Notes: generated from the sequence alone by a model not told the origin. A stretch of DNA of 28,578 bases from an uncultured Holophagaceae bacterium (GCA_903927605.1 CAIYNT010000073.1:1-28578), one strand, 5' to 3'. Shown: positions 1-8,593, counted from the stretch's first letter. Program-made: numbers and translations.

Positions 1-1
1 C

Positions 2-1099
2 CTAGTGTAGGTCGCCAGAAATACGTGCAACATCCAGAGCCTGCCGCGCTCGGGTGACCTTTGCAAGGATATCGTTTGCGGAAGCCGTCCAGATGAAGGG
101 CTTCGGGGATGCGTTGTGGTTCGTGATGTACGTTTGGATGGCGGCTTCGAGTTCCGGGACGGATCGGAAAACCCCTCTGCGGATGCGGTTCTCGGTGATG
201 TCCCGGAAAAATCGTTCGACCATGTTCAGCCATGACGAACTTGTTGGTGTGAAGTGAACATGGACGCGCTTATGCGTCTCCAGCCAAGCCTTCACCGTTG
301 GGTGTTTGTGGGTGGCGTAGTTGTCGCAGATGATGTGAAGCGCGAGATTCTTTGGGGTCTCTCGGTGGAGCCGTTTGAGGAACCTCAGCCACTCGTTGTG
401 GCGATGGCGTTGCATCGTCTCGGAGATCACCGTTCCATCCAGCGTGTTCAGCGCTGCGAATAGCGTGGTCGTTCCGTTCCGCTTGTAGTCGTGGGTCATC
501 GTCCCGCAGCGGCCCTTCTTGATCGGAAGGCCTGGCTGGGTTCGGTCCAGTGCTTGGATCTGACTCTTCTCGTCCACGCTCAGGACGATGGCGTGCTCGG
601 GAGGATCCAGGTAAAGGGCCACAACATCCACCAGCTTCTCTTCGAACTTGGGATCGTTGCTGATCTTGAACCCCACGATACGGTGAGGTTTGAGCCCAGT
701 TCGTTTCCAGATGCGCCCCACCGTGCTTTCGCTCACGCCTGTCGCCTGTGCCATTTTCGCTCGGCTCCAGTGCGTTGCATTCGTGGGCTGTTCTTGCGTC
801 GTCTTCTGAACGATCTCCTGACCCTTCGCGGCAATCACCCACGACTTTCGCCCCCGGCCCGCTTGCTCCTTCTCGATTCCCTCAAAACCTGCTGTCTCCC
901 ACTTCTGGACACATTTCCAGGCAGTTCGGTGATCACAACTCAACGCCTTCCCGATGTCCCGAAAGGATTCGCCATTCGCCCTGCGAAGGATGATCTTTGC
1001 TCGCAGAACCTTTCGTGCTGCCAGCGTCCTGCTCCGCGCCATCTCCTCCAGGCGCGTCCTCTGATTTTCGGTGAGTTCTACTCGCCCAGCATGTGCCAT
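2..1099 (-). CDS. IS630 family transposase
   Basis: DDE-type transposase that moves the surrounding element. The N-terminal part (about residues 10-110) is a helix-turn-helix region for binding the element ends. The C-terminal part is a DDE_3 catalytic domain: the first Asp is in VLSVDEKS, the second in IICDNYATHK, and the Glu is in SSWLNMVERFF, with the normal IS630 spacing. Length is about 365 residues, usual for the family. I chose the ATG at 1099 because GAGGGG lies five bases before it; an upstream in-frame ATG at 1126 has no ribosome binding site. The stop codon reaches into the left target site at 2-4. The frame is intact, so the enzyme is probably functional. Confidence 0.93.
   Translation of the reverse strand: MAHAGRVELTENQRTRLEEMARSRTLAARKVLRAKIILRRANGESFRDIGKALSCDHRTAWKCVQKWETAGFEGIEKEQAGRGRKSWVIAAKGQEIVQKTTQEQPTNATHWSRAKMAQATGVSESTVGRIWKRTGLKPHRIVGFKISNDPKFEEKLVDVVALYLDPPEHAIVLSVDEKSQIQALDRTQPGLPIKKGRCGTMTHDYKRNGTTTLFAALNTLDGTVISETMQRHRHNEWLRFLKRLHRETPKNLALHIICDNYATHKHPTVKAWLETHKRVHVHFTPTSSSWLNMVERFFRDITENRIRRGVFRSVPELEAAIQTYITNHNASPKPFIWTASANDILAKVTRARQALDVARISGDLH
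5..31 (+). repeat. left terminal inverted repeat of the IS630 element
   Basis: Matches the reverse complement of 1138-1164 at 21 of 27 positions. The outermost six bases (GTGTAG) and an inner CGCCA are identical. It follows the TA at 3-4. Confidence 0.88.
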
Positions 1100-1137
1100 G
1101 TCGCCCCTCAGTATCAGGTGCGGCATGTTGAATAATA

Positions 1138-1164
1138 GTTACCTGTATTTTTGGCGGACTACAC
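1138..1164 (-). repeat. right terminal inverted repeat of the IS630 element
   Basis: Partner of the repeat at 5-31. It precedes the TA at 1165-1166 that duplicates the TA at 3-4. Confidence 0.88.
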
Positions 1165-3254
1165 TAGTGACCAAGGCGGCCACCGATGTGCCCTTCTACA
1201 CCCTGGGCGCCGAGTTGGGCCACAACAACCAGGGCGGTGGGCGGTACTCTGGCCAGATCAACGGCACTTTCGCCCGTCGCTTCGGCTCGGACAACGAGCT
1301 AGGCGTGGTGATCGGGGCCACCTACGACTACAACGGCCGGACCATCAATGACATCGAGCCCGCCCCGGGCATGAACACCCTGCCAGGCGGCCAGCAGGTC
1401 CCCAACTTCCAGGGCATGGACATCCGCGAGTACAAGTACTACCGCCACCGGTGGGGCATGGCGGGCGGCCTGGACTACCGGATCAGCGATTCGTCCACCC
1501 TCTATCTCAAGGGGTTCTATTCGGATTTCAAGGACTGGGGCGACAAGTGGGTTACCACCGTCACTGCGGGGAGCTTCATCACGCCGACCACCACGGACGC
1601 CACCGGCAGCTACAAGGCCAGCACCAACAACCGGACGGACCATGAAGGTACCTACTCCTACGTGGCGGGCGGGAAGCACGACCTGAACACGTTCATCGTG
1701 GACTACAGTTTGTCGTTCTCCCACTCCCGGCAGAACGAGGACAACCAGCTGCAGGCCGGCTACAAGGGGCCCAAGAACGTCGCCTTCGATGTGGAACCCG
1801 GTGATGGCTATCACCCCCAGTTCAATGCCCTGGGTGGTGTGAACTATCTGGACCCGTCCCTCTACAGCCTCAGCTCCTGGAGCGTCAAGTTCCAGGACAC
1901 CAACACCGACTCGACCGCCCTGGCCGCCAATGTGACCATTCCCTACGATGGCGGGGAGTTCAGGACAGGCCTGAAGTACCGGGCCGACGACAAGATCAGC
2001 GCCTATAACAACAAGGCCTACGCCTACAAGGGCCCCAAGGTGACCATGGCCCAGACCCTGTCGACCTGGACCGATCCCGGCTATTACGGCGGCCACTACC
2101 CGGCGGGGCCCTATGCGAGCCTGTGGGCGGTGAACAATCTCTACATCGCCAACCCCAGCCAGTTCATCGATGATCCCGCCAGTGACCACCAGGACAACGA
2201 CCCCAACAACTGGGAGGTGAAGGAGAAGGTGGCCGCGATCTACGCAAAGAACACGACCTTCTTCAGCTCCTCCAAATTGGAATATGGCCTCCGTGTGGAG
2301 CACACGACCGCGGACTTCTCCGCGCTCCAGGTGAACAATGACTCCGACGGTAACTGGATCAGCTCCACGCCTCTGACCAACAGCAAGAGCTACACCAACG
2401 CGCTGCCCAGCGTCAACTGGCGCTACGAGTTCGACAAGCAGACCCTCCTGCGCCTGGCCTGGGGCATGTCCATCTGTCGGCCCGACTACGATTGGATGGT
2501 GCCTTCCCAACAGCTGAATGAAGCCAGTGCTGGAAACATCAACGGCTCCATCTCCGTGGGCAACCCGAACCTGAAGCCCACGTTGGCCACCAACTACGAC
2601 ATCCTCTTCGAGCACTTCCTGAATCCGGTCGGTGTCATCTCCGCCGGCATCTTCTACAAAGATCTCAAGGACCCCATCTATCCGGGTTCCAACTCCATCG
2701 TGGTGGGGGGGATCTACAACGGTTACACCCAGACCATGCCCATCAATGGCCCCAAGGCAAGTGTGTATGGCTTCGAGACGGCCTGGAAACAGCACCTCAG
2801 CTTCCTGCCCGGGGTCTGGAGCGGATTGGGCACGGATTTCAATCTGTCGCTGACCCATTCTGAGGCCACCTTCGATCCGACCACCGGCCGGTCCGGCACC
2901 GCCGCCCTGCAGCGCACGGCCCCGGTAGAAGCGAACTTCGGCCTGACCTACGACTGGAAGGGCTTCTCCGGCCGGATCGCAGCCACCTACAATTCCGCCA
3001 TGCTCTTTACCTACAACTACGCAGATGGTGCCGACGGCGGCCTCAAGGGGCCCAACGGCGACACCTACCTCTACCCCCATACCCAGGTGGATGCGCAGGT
3101 GTCCTATTCGTTCCTGAATGGCCTCAAGATCGTCGCCAGCGCCCTCAACCTCACCAATGCCGTGTTCGGCTTCTACAACGGCAGCCCCCAGTTCAACCTC
3201 CAGCGCGAGTTCTACAGCCAGACCTACACCGTTGGCCTCCACTACAAGTGGTAG
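1165..3254 (+). pseudogene. TonB-dependent receptor, barrel part, 5' end removed by IS630
   Basis: Outer-membrane TonB-dependent receptor for energised uptake of a large ligand. What remains starts at VTKAATD, the kind of sequence found at the end of the plug domain, and runs about 695 residues through repeated aromatic, Asn/Gly-rich beta-strands to a terminal Trp (GLHYKW), the usual outer-membrane insertion signal. Style resembles the large TonB-Xanth-Caul (TIGR01782) receptors, which have 900 or more residues. The signal peptide and plug would lie left of the window, beyond the insertion. An ATG at 1071 inside the element is in frame, so an open reading frame spans the junction, but such a product would lack signal peptide and plug. 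The substrate is unknown; the adjacent phosphoesterase suggests a phosphorylated compound (inference). Confidence 0.87.
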
Positions 3255-3278
3255 GCATCCTCTAAGCAAGGCCAGGCA

Positions 3279-3302
3279 GCCGGGGACCGCCAGGTCCCCG
3301 GC
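3279..3302 (+). terminator. perfect hairpin after the receptor gene
   Basis: GCCGGGGACC (3279-3288) pairs perfectly with GGTCCCCGGC (3293-3302) around a 4-base loop. No clear T run follows, so it may be a weak terminator, a processing site or an mRNA-stabilising stem between the receptor and the phosphoesterase. Confidence 0.6.
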
Positions 3303-3332
3303 CTTCAATTCCAGAGAAAGGCAGGTCCCCTC

Positions 3333-4331
3333 ATGTTCCTCCACCGCGCACTCACCTGCATGGCCATCGCTTGTTCGGCCCTGGTGGCCCAGACGCCGGT
3401 CCTTCAGATCGACGCCGGCCTCAAGGTCCCCTTCACCTTTGTGGCCTTTGGAGATACCCGGTTCACCGACCCCGCTGACCACAAGGCCGCCAATCCTGAG
3501 GCGCGGCAGATGCTGGTGAAGGCCATGGCGGACCTGCACCCTGCCTTCATCTCCATCGGCGGAGACATCGCCTACAACGGGTACAACCCGAAGGACTGGC
3601 AAGTCTACGACCAGGAGACCTCAGTCTGGCGGGCAGAAAAGATCCCCATCTTTCCTATCCTCGGGAACCATGATCTGCACGGGAAAGAGAGCACGGCCCT
3701 GGCCAACTACTTCCAGCGCTACCCGGAGCTCAAACACTCCCGGTTCTACTCGGTGCGGGCGGCCAACTCGCTGTTGTTGAACCTGGACAGTTCCCTCGAG
3801 GAACTCTCCGGGCCCCAGGGCAGTTGGCTGAAGGAAGAACTCGACCACCTGGGGCCTGATGTGGAGTTCGTCTTCATCGTCCTGCACCACCCCCCCTATA
3901 CCAGTTCCACCGACGCCAAGACCTTCGGCGGGGGTCATTCCATTCGGGATTCAGAAAAGGCCTTGGCCCGCATGCTGGAGGAGCGCCAGGCCCACGCGAG
4001 GGCGCGGTTTGTGGTGCTTTCAGGACACGTCCACAATTACGAGCGGCACGAGCATGGCGGCGTGACCTATTTCGTCACCGGCGGGGGCGGGGCCCATGCC
4101 TATCCGGTGGAGCGGGCTCCGGAGGATCCCGTCCAGAGCAACCGGATCAATTACCACTTCCTCCGGGTTCAACTGGAGCGGGGTGAGGCGATCCTCACCA
4201 TGAGGCGTCTGGGCCTCGAGACCCCCACGCCGCAGTGGACCACCGAGGACTCGGTGCGGCTGAGGGTGTCCGCGATTTCACCAGCCCCGGGCAGCAGCGT
4301 CGGGGAAACGGCCGTCGTTGGGGCGCATTGA
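3333..4331 (+). CDS. secreted calcineurin-like metallophosphoesterase
   Basis: Predicted exported phosphoesterase (PF00149). Residues 1-20 form a signal peptide ending near ALVAQ. The metal-binding motifs follow in order: FGDTR (about residue 39), GGDIAYNG, GNHDLHG, LHHPPYT and SGHVHNYER. These are the purple-acid-phosphatase-like set that binds two metal ions; the first motif has GDTR instead of the commoner DxH. Length is 332 residues. The start has AGAAAGG about ten bases upstream. It lies 78 bp after the receptor gene on the same strand, so the pair may have served to release and take up phosphate-bearing compounds. With the receptor cut, expression may now be altered. The substrate cannot be read from sequence. 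Confidence 0.88.
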   Translation: MFLHRALTCMAIACSALVAQTPVLQIDAGLKVPFTFVAFGDTRFTDPADHKAANPEARQMLVKAMADLHPAFISIGGDIAYNGYNPKDWQVYDQETSVWRAEKIPIFPILGNHDLHGKESTALANYFQRYPELKHSRFYSVRAANSLLLNLDSSLEELSGPQGSWLKEELDHLGPDVEFVFIVLHHPPYTSSTDAKTFGGGHSIRDSEKALARMLEERQAHARARFVVLSGHVHNYERHEHGGVTYFVTGGGGAHAYPVERAPEDPVQSNRINYHFLRVQLERGEAILTMRRLGLETPTPQWTTEDSVRLRVSAISPAPGSSVGETAVVGAH

Positions 4332-4341
4332 AAGCTGTTCA

Positions 4342-4356
4342 GCGCCTGTCAGGCGC
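4342..4356 (+). terminator. short GC-rich hairpin after the phosphoesterase
   Basis: GCGCCT and AGGCGC pair around a GTC loop, ten bases after the stop codon. No T run follows, so termination here is uncertain. Confidence 0.35.
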
Positions 4357-4457
4357 GCCACCGCCGCAGGGCGAATGAAAAGTTTACATACGGGCTAGGT
4401 TGCGTCGATTCATAATGGAAGGTCCTGGGCGGGAGAACCCACCGCCTCCGAGATCTG

Positions 4458-5309
4458 ATGAACCAACCTTCGCGAGTCCGGCCACTGCTTCCCGAGGGGG
4501 AGGAGCGTGACTTCACACTCCAGGCGGACTATTTCGATGGGCAGATCGACCTGAAGGCCTTCTGCGCGGCCCACCAGCATCACCCCATCCTGGGCACCAA
4601 TCCGCTGGTGCTGGAGCCGCAGAAGGACAGTTTTGTCTTCCTCGCCCGCTTCGGCGGGGTGGTCTTCTGGAACTGTCCCGAGCCCCTGATCCGGCAGATC
4701 CACGAGGAGCTCAAGTCCCTGCCGGGCCTGAGCCGGCTGGAGGAACAGGCCCGGGACTTCCTCAAGGTGAAGGCCGGCGTGGCCGAGGATTCCGTGGGTT
4801 TCAGCGAAGTCCGGCTCCGGGGTCTCACCCTCGAGAAGCTGCGCATCGTGAGCCTGACCCTGGCCCAGAGCGTGGCCCTGGACCACTTCGAGGCGGCGGT
4901 GAGCCAGGCCATGGCGCGGTTCCAGCCCGTGGTCAGCGCCCTCAGCCATGCGGGCAAGCTGCTGCTCCCGCACCGGGAGGTGCTGCGCATCGTGGGGTTC
5001 GCCATGGAGGTGCGCGCCGCGGTGCTGGACAACCTGACGCTCTTCGATGATCCGCCGGAGACCTGGGAGAGCGAATCCCTGGCCCACCTCGACAGCGCCC
5101 TCTACGACCAGTTCGATCTGGAGGAGCGCCTGGGTGCCATCAAGGAGAAGCTGGCCTATCTACAGGACGCGGGCGCCACCTTCCTGGGCCTCCTGGACAC
5201 GCGCAAGAACCACCGCCTGGAGTGGATCATCATCCTGCTCATCCTGGTCGAGATCCTGCTCTTCACCGGGAAGGATCTGCTGTCTCCCCTCTTCCACGGA
5301 TCGAGGTAG
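4458..5309 (+). CDS. RMD1/DUF155 family membrane-anchored protein
   Basis: 283-residue member of the RMD1 (DUF155, PF02582) family, known from fungal mitochondrial/nuclear-division proteins and many bacteria; the biochemical role is not known. The sequence shows an N-terminal FDGQIDL...LVLEPQKDSFVFLARFGGVVFWN segment typical of the family, a long helical middle, and one C-terminal membrane segment (about residues 255-275, EWIIILLILVEILLF) preceded by the conserved DTRKNHRLEW. The topology suggests a cytoplasmic domain anchored to the inner membrane by its tail. The ATG is preceded by only a weak GAGA element. The next gene starts five bases after its stop, so the two are probably co-transcribed. 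Confidence 0.88.
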   Translation: MNQPSRVRPLLPEGEERDFTLQADYFDGQIDLKAFCAAHQHHPILGTNPLVLEPQKDSFVFLARFGGVVFWNCPEPLIRQIHEELKSLPGLSRLEEQARDFLKVKAGVAEDSVGFSEVRLRGLTLEKLRIVSLTLAQSVALDHFEAAVSQAMARFQPVVSALSHAGKLLLPHREVLRIVGFAMEVRAAVLDNLTLFDDPPETWESESLAHLDSALYDQFDLEERLGAIKEKLAYLQDAGATFLGLLDTRKNHRLEWIIILLILVEILLFTGKDLLSPLFHGSR

Positions 5310-5313
5310 TGTC

Positions 5314-5877
5314 ATGAACCGAGAGACCATGATCCCGACAGAGCACTCCATTCAGCGCCAGGACTCGCCGACTGCAGAGCCAGATTCGACAGGCCAGGCG
5401 GAACCGCTCACGCCTTTGGTGGAAACGGAGGACCATCCAGACTCCAGCCATTCGTTCGAGGACTTCCTGGCGGAAGTGGAGCACTCCGTCCCGGACGCTG
5501 GGCAACTCCTGCTGTTTGCCGGAGAGCAACTCCGTCTGGAGGTGATGCTCCTGAAGCATGAAAAGAACCCCCGGGTGATCTGGGGGCTCAAGCGGCATGA
5601 GGACTGGGCCTTCAAGGCCACGCTGCTCCGGTTCGCCCGCGGCAGCGATCCGGTGCATCTGGTGCTCTCGATCGAACACGAGGGCGGCTACCGGCTCCGA
5701 GGCTGGGTGGTCAAACGGTCCTGGGATTCCTTTTGGGCCTCGCCCCTGCCATCGGAACAGACCAACGGCTTCTGGGAACGCTGTCTCACGCCGTTTTCAT
5801 TGGAGAAACTTGGACCCAGCTTGGTTTCAGATCGCCCGGAGCTTTCCCCGCATCCTGAACCGCCCACTGAACCCTGA
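5314..5877 (+). CDS. hypothetical protein downstream of the RMD1 gene
   Basis: 187-residue protein that I do not recognise. The first 50 residues are rich in Pro, Ser, Thr and acidic residues and look disordered. The middle (about 65-165) looks folded, with LLFAGEQLRLEVMLL, alternating strands and several Trp. The C-terminus is Pro-rich again. No signal peptide or membrane segment is seen. The start at 5314 has GAGG eight bases upstream; the open frame extends far upstream, but that part overlaps the RMD1 gene in another frame. Close spacing points to a shared job with the RMD1 protein. Its 3' end overlaps a convergent small gene by 51 bp. Confidence 0.75.
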   Translation: MNRETMIPTEHSIQRQDSPTAEPDSTGQAEPLTPLVETEDHPDSSHSFEDFLAEVEHSVPDAGQLLLFAGEQLRLEVMLLKHEKNPRVIWGLKRHEDWAFKATLLRFARGSDPVHLVLSIEHEGGYRLRGWVVKRSWDSFWASPLPSEQTNGFWERCLTPFSLEKLGPSLVSDRPELSPHPEPPTEP

Positions 5878-5973
5878 CCATTGCAGCGCGAGAAATTCAA
5901 CCAGACCCCAGATGACCGCCCCTCCGATGGCTGCGCCGGAGATGAGAGAGGATCGTGCAGAAAGGGATCGCAT
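5827..5973 (-). CDS. small one-helix membrane protein, 48 residues
   Basis: Short ORF with a strong ribosome binding site: GGAGGA sits five bases before the ATG. The protein begins MRSLSARSS, continues with a hydrophobic helix (SGAAIGGAVIWGLVEFLALQ, about residues 10-29) and ends with a basic tail (RFRMRGKLR). That is a typical single-span, inside-positive layout. No specific family is assigned. An in-frame ATG at 6009 has no site. The gene converges on and overlaps the end of the 5314-5877 gene by 51 bp. The strong site and coherent topology are the reasons for calling it. Confidence 0.55.
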   Translation of the reverse strand: MRSLSARSSLISGAAIGGAVIWGLVEFLALQWSGFSGRFRMRGKLRAI

Positions 5974-6161
5974 GGCATTCCTCCAACCGGAGTTTGAATG
6001 CTGGCCCACTTGTGTGTGCGAGCCAGTGAACGTAGGTCACGATAGTGCCCACGCCGGAGGCGGGTATGCCGAGGCGGTGACAACTCTGTAACAGTCCCCG
6101 CAATTTGTTGCCTGGCCGGAACGAAAAACGGCACCACACTCCATCTGACCCATCCGCCCTG

Positions 6162-6167
6162 CATAAT
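6162..6167 (+). promoter_or_regulatory. possible -10 box giving a leaderless mRNA
   Basis: CATAAT lies seven bases before the ATG at 6175, so transcription would start at about the start codon. No Shine-Dalgarno is present between them, and no good -35 box is seen at 16-18 bp. Confidence 0.35.
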
Positions 6168-6174
6168 CGGGATC

Positions 6175-7206
6175 ATGACACCCCTGCCTCATCTCGACGA
6201 ATTGGCCAGGATCATCGACATCGGTGGTACCCACTTCGAGACTCGCACCGTGTGCGAAGTGACCTGCCTTGGAGAACGCATGCCAGTCCATGTCGTGACG
6301 ATGGGCAATCCTGATCCTGACATCCCGACGGTTGGATTCTTCGGTGGTGTCCATGGTCTGGAGCGGATTGGCGCCGAGGTGGTGATGGCCTATCTGCAGA
6401 ATTTGGCGACGCGCTTGAAATGGGACGACACGCTGCATCGGCAGCTGGAAACGGTGCGCCTCGTCTTCATGCCGCTCGTGAACCCCGGTGGCATCTGGTG
6501 CGGAACGCGCGCCAACCCCAATGGTGTCGATCTGATGCGCAACGCGCCGGTGGAGTCGGCGGAGCGTGTGCCCTGGCTGATCGGTGGCCAGCGGATCAGC
6601 CCTCGGCTGCCCTGGTTCCGCGGCGGAAGGGGCCAGCCCATGGAAGCCGAGAACCAGGCCGTGTGCGAAGTCGTCGCCAAGGAATGTCTGACGCGCCAGT
6701 TCAGCCTGATCGTGGACTGCCACTCGGGTTTTGGAGTCAACGACCGCATCTGGTTTCCCTACGCGCACACTCGCCAGCCGATCCCACACCTCGCGGAGCT
6801 GCATGCGCTCAAGGATCTGCTCCAGGAGACGCTCTGCAACTACCGCTACATCTTCGAGCCGCAGAGCCGTCAGTACCTCGCCCATGGTGATCTCTGGGAT
6901 CATCTGTATCTCCGGGCACAGCAGGCGCCCGGCCGGGTATTCCTGCCCATGACGCTGGAAATGGGCTCCTGGACCTGGGTGAAGAAGAACCCTCGCCAGT
7001 TCTTCTCCCTACTCGGGATGTTCAATCCCCTGATCGAGCACCGGCAACAGCGCGTGTTGCGGCGCCACCTGCCCCTGCTGGAGTTCTTCGTACGGGCCGC
7101 CTGCAGCCACCGGCGCTGGTTGCCATCAGAGGGGGAGCGTGAGCAGCATCGCGCGGGCGCCATGGCGTATTGGTACCCCGAACTTGAACCGGGAATGCAA
7201 CCATGA
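6175..7206 (+). CDS. M14-family zinc carboxypeptidase-like protein (DUF2817 type)
   Basis: Predicted zinc-dependent carboxypeptidase or amidohydrolase of the M14 fold, 343 residues. The zinc ligands are visible: H60 and E63 in GGVHGLE and H183 in DCHSGFG. The substrate-binding NP (103-104) and a GTRANPNGVDLMRN segment follow the M14 pattern, and LEMGS near residue 265 supplies the candidate catalytic Glu. There is no signal peptide, so it acts in the cytoplasm. It shares an ATGA stop/start overlap with the alpha/beta hydrolase behind it, so both are made from one message. No ribosome binding site precedes this start; see the -10 box upstream. The substrate is unknown; peptide or acyl-amino-acid processing are possibilities. 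Confidence 0.85.
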   Translation: MTPLPHLDELARIIDIGGTHFETRTVCEVTCLGERMPVHVVTMGNPDPDIPTVGFFGGVHGLERIGAEVVMAYLQNLATRLKWDDTLHRQLETVRLVFMPLVNPGGIWCGTRANPNGVDLMRNAPVESAERVPWLIGGQRISPRLPWFRGGRGQPMEAENQAVCEVVAKECLTRQFSLIVDCHSGFGVNDRIWFPYAHTRQPIPHLAELHALKDLLQETLCNYRYIFEPQSRQYLAHGDLWDHLYLRAQQAPGRVFLPMTLEMGSWTWVKKNPRQFFSLLGMFNPLIEHRQQRVLRRHLPLLEFFVRAACSHRRWLPSEGEREQHRAGAMAYWYPELEPGMQP

Positions 7207-7967
7207 CCACTTGGATCCTGCTGCGCGGCCTGACCCGTGAAAAGCGCCATTGGGCCCGCTTTCCCGAGCAATGGACGGAGACCTTTCCGCAGGACCGCGT
7301 GATCACAATGGAACTGCCGGGAAACGGCGAACTCAACGCCATGGTCAGTCCCCCAACCATGGCCGGGATGGCGGCCCACTGCCACGGGGAAGTCTCGAGA
7401 TTGGGAATCACGCCTCCCTACAACCTGCTGGCCATGTCCATGGGCGCCATGGTGGCGACCGCCTGGGCGCGGGAACACTCCAATGAAGTGGGTGCCTGTG
7501 TGCTGATCAATACGAGCTTCGGTTCCTTCAGCCCCCTGCACCACCGGCTGCGGTCCCGGGCCTGGCTGACGCTGCTGCACCTTCTGGTGACGCCCTCAAT
7601 CGAAGGGCGGGAGCGGCTAGTGTTCCGGCTCACCAGCCGCCTGCCGGAACCGCCGGCCCACCTGATTGATGATTGGGTGGCCATCCGCAAGTCCCAGCCA
7701 GTCCGGTCAGGAAACGCCCTCCGACAGATGATCGCCGCGGCCCGGTTTCGCGCGCCCTCGTTGGCGCCAGTCCCGACGCTGGTGCTCACCAGCGCTGGGG
7801 ACCGGCTGGTGAATCCACGATGCTCTGGGGACATTGCGCGCCGCTGGGACTGTGCCATTGCACTCCACCCGACTGCGGGGCACGATCTTCCGCTCGATGA
7901 TGGGGTGTGGATTGCAAAAGAGGTCTCCCGCTGGCTCGCGGGCGCTGATCCGTCGGAGCACCCATAG
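7203..7967 (+). CDS. alpha/beta hydrolase
   Basis: 254-residue serine hydrolase of the alpha/beta fold. The nucleophile elbow is AMSMGAM (Ser79), the Asp is in TSAGDRLVNP and the His in AGHDLPLDDG, in the usual order and spacing. A lid region between about residues 110 and 180 is rich in Arg and Leu. Its start codon overlaps the stop of the M14-type gene (ATGA at 7203-7206), giving translational coupling; the pair probably acts on the same substrate. BioH-like esterases and lactonases share this layout, and I cannot choose among them. Confidence 0.85.
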   Translation: MTTWILLRGLTREKRHWARFPEQWTETFPQDRVITMELPGNGELNAMVSPPTMAGMAAHCHGEVSRLGITPPYNLLAMSMGAMVATAWAREHSNEVGACVLINTSFGSFSPLHHRLRSRAWLTLLHLLVTPSIEGRERLVFRLTSRLPEPPAHLIDDWVAIRKSQPVRSGNALRQMIAAARFRAPSLAPVPTLVLTSAGDRLVNPRCSGDIARRWDCAIALHPTAGHDLPLDDGVWIAKEVSRWLAGADPSEHP

Positions 7968-8031
7968 CTTTTGTTACGCAATGGTCACCCCAAGTCCCTC
8001 CGGGGGAAACGATAGAGGCCAAGACTGCTGA

Positions 8032-8063
8032 CATGCCGTGATTGATGCATGGGGCACGGCATG
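8032..8063 (+). promoter_or_regulatory. first hairpin in the mgsA leader
   Basis: CATGCCGTG (8032-8040) and CACGGCATG (8055-8063) form a perfect 9-bp stem with a 14-base loop. It stands eight bases before the second hairpin. Confidence 0.5.
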
Positions 8064-8070
8064 GGGTGGG

Positions 8071-8104
8071 AGCCGAGGCATCGTTGGGAGGCGATGCCTC
8101 GGCT
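8071..8104 (+). promoter_or_regulatory. second hairpin in the mgsA leader, abutting the ribosome binding site
   Basis: AGCCGAGGCATCG (8071-8083) and CGATGCCTCGGCT (8092-8104) form a perfect 13-bp stem. The loop TTGGGAGG itself looks like a ribosome binding site. The real site GGAAGGAG begins at the next base (8105). No T run follows, so this is not a simple terminator. Confidence 0.6.
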
Positions 8105-8116
8105 GGAAGGAGACCT

Positions 8117-8593
8117 ATGAGACGTCCCAAGGCCATCGCCCTCGTGGCGCATGACAACCGCAAGAAGGACCTCATCGAGTGGGTCTCCTGGAACCACGCC
8201 ATCCTGGCCGAGCACACCCTGGTCTGCACCGGCACGACCGGTCGGATGGTGGAAGAGGCCCTGGCTCAGAAAGCTGAAGAGGCCGATGACACGCCGCCCA
8301 CGCCTCCCATCCGGAAGCTCAAATCCGGCCCCCTGGGTGGAGACCAGCAGCTGGGGGCGCTGATCGCCGAGGGGCAGATCGACGTGGTGATCTTCTTCTG
8401 GGATCCCATGGAACCCCACCCTCACGATGTGGATGTGAAGGCCCTCCTGCGCATCGCGGTGGTCTACAACATTCCCATCGCCTGCAACCGCAGCACCGCC
8501 GACTTCCTGATCTCCTCCCCGCTCATGATCCGACCCTACGAACCTGCCTTTGCCGATTACACAGCTTATGTCGGCCGGAAGGTGGACGTCTGA
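8117..8593 (+). CDS. mgsA: methylglyoxal synthase
   Basis: Converts dihydroxyacetone phosphate to methylglyoxal and phosphate, the entry to the bypass that relieves sugar-phosphate stress. The 158-residue protein shows all family motifs: ALVAHDNRKKDL at the start, TGTTG phosphate loop (about residue 40), SGPLGGDQQ, FFWDPMEPHPHDVDVKALLRIA with the catalytic Asp region, and CNRSTADF near the end. E. coli MgsA has 152 residues. I chose the ATG at 8117 because GGAAGGAG lies five bases before it; a longer frame from 8042 would include the leader hairpins. Cytoplasmic. Its two-hairpin leader may regulate it. Confidence 0.95.
   Translation: MRRPKAIALVAHDNRKKDLIEWVSWNHAILAEHTLVCTGTTGRMVEEALAQKAEEADDTPPTPPIRKLKSGPLGGDQQLGALIAEGQIDVVIFFWDPMEPHPHDVDVKALLRIAVVYNIPIACNRSTADFLISSPLMIRPYEPAFADYTAYVGRKVDV

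Larger units (their letters stand above)
5..1164 (-). mobile_element. complete IS630-family insertion sequence
   Basis: The two ends match as inverted repeats: the left end reads GTGTAGGTCGCCAGAAATAC and the reverse complement of the right end reads GTGTAGTCCGCCAAAAATAC; over 27 positions 21 agree. Each end is flanked by TA inside a CTAG (3-4 and 1165-1166), as expected for the TA target duplication of the IS630/Tc1 group. The 1160-bp body holds one transposase gene on the minus strand. The element lies inside a TonB-dependent receptor gene whose downstream part resumes directly at 1165-1167. Intact ends and an intact transposase suggest a recent insertion. Confidence 0.93.

Noticed and set aside
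1071..1164. Start of the receptor gene inside the insertion sequence
   Set aside because: This part is the antisense of the transposase and the element end; it adds no signal peptide or plug, so it is a chance in-frame extension.
1299..3602. 767-residue open frame on the minus strand
   Set aside because: Antisense to the receptor gene; long shadow frames are common in GC-rich DNA. Composition is Val/Gly/His-repetitive with no domain and no ribosome site.
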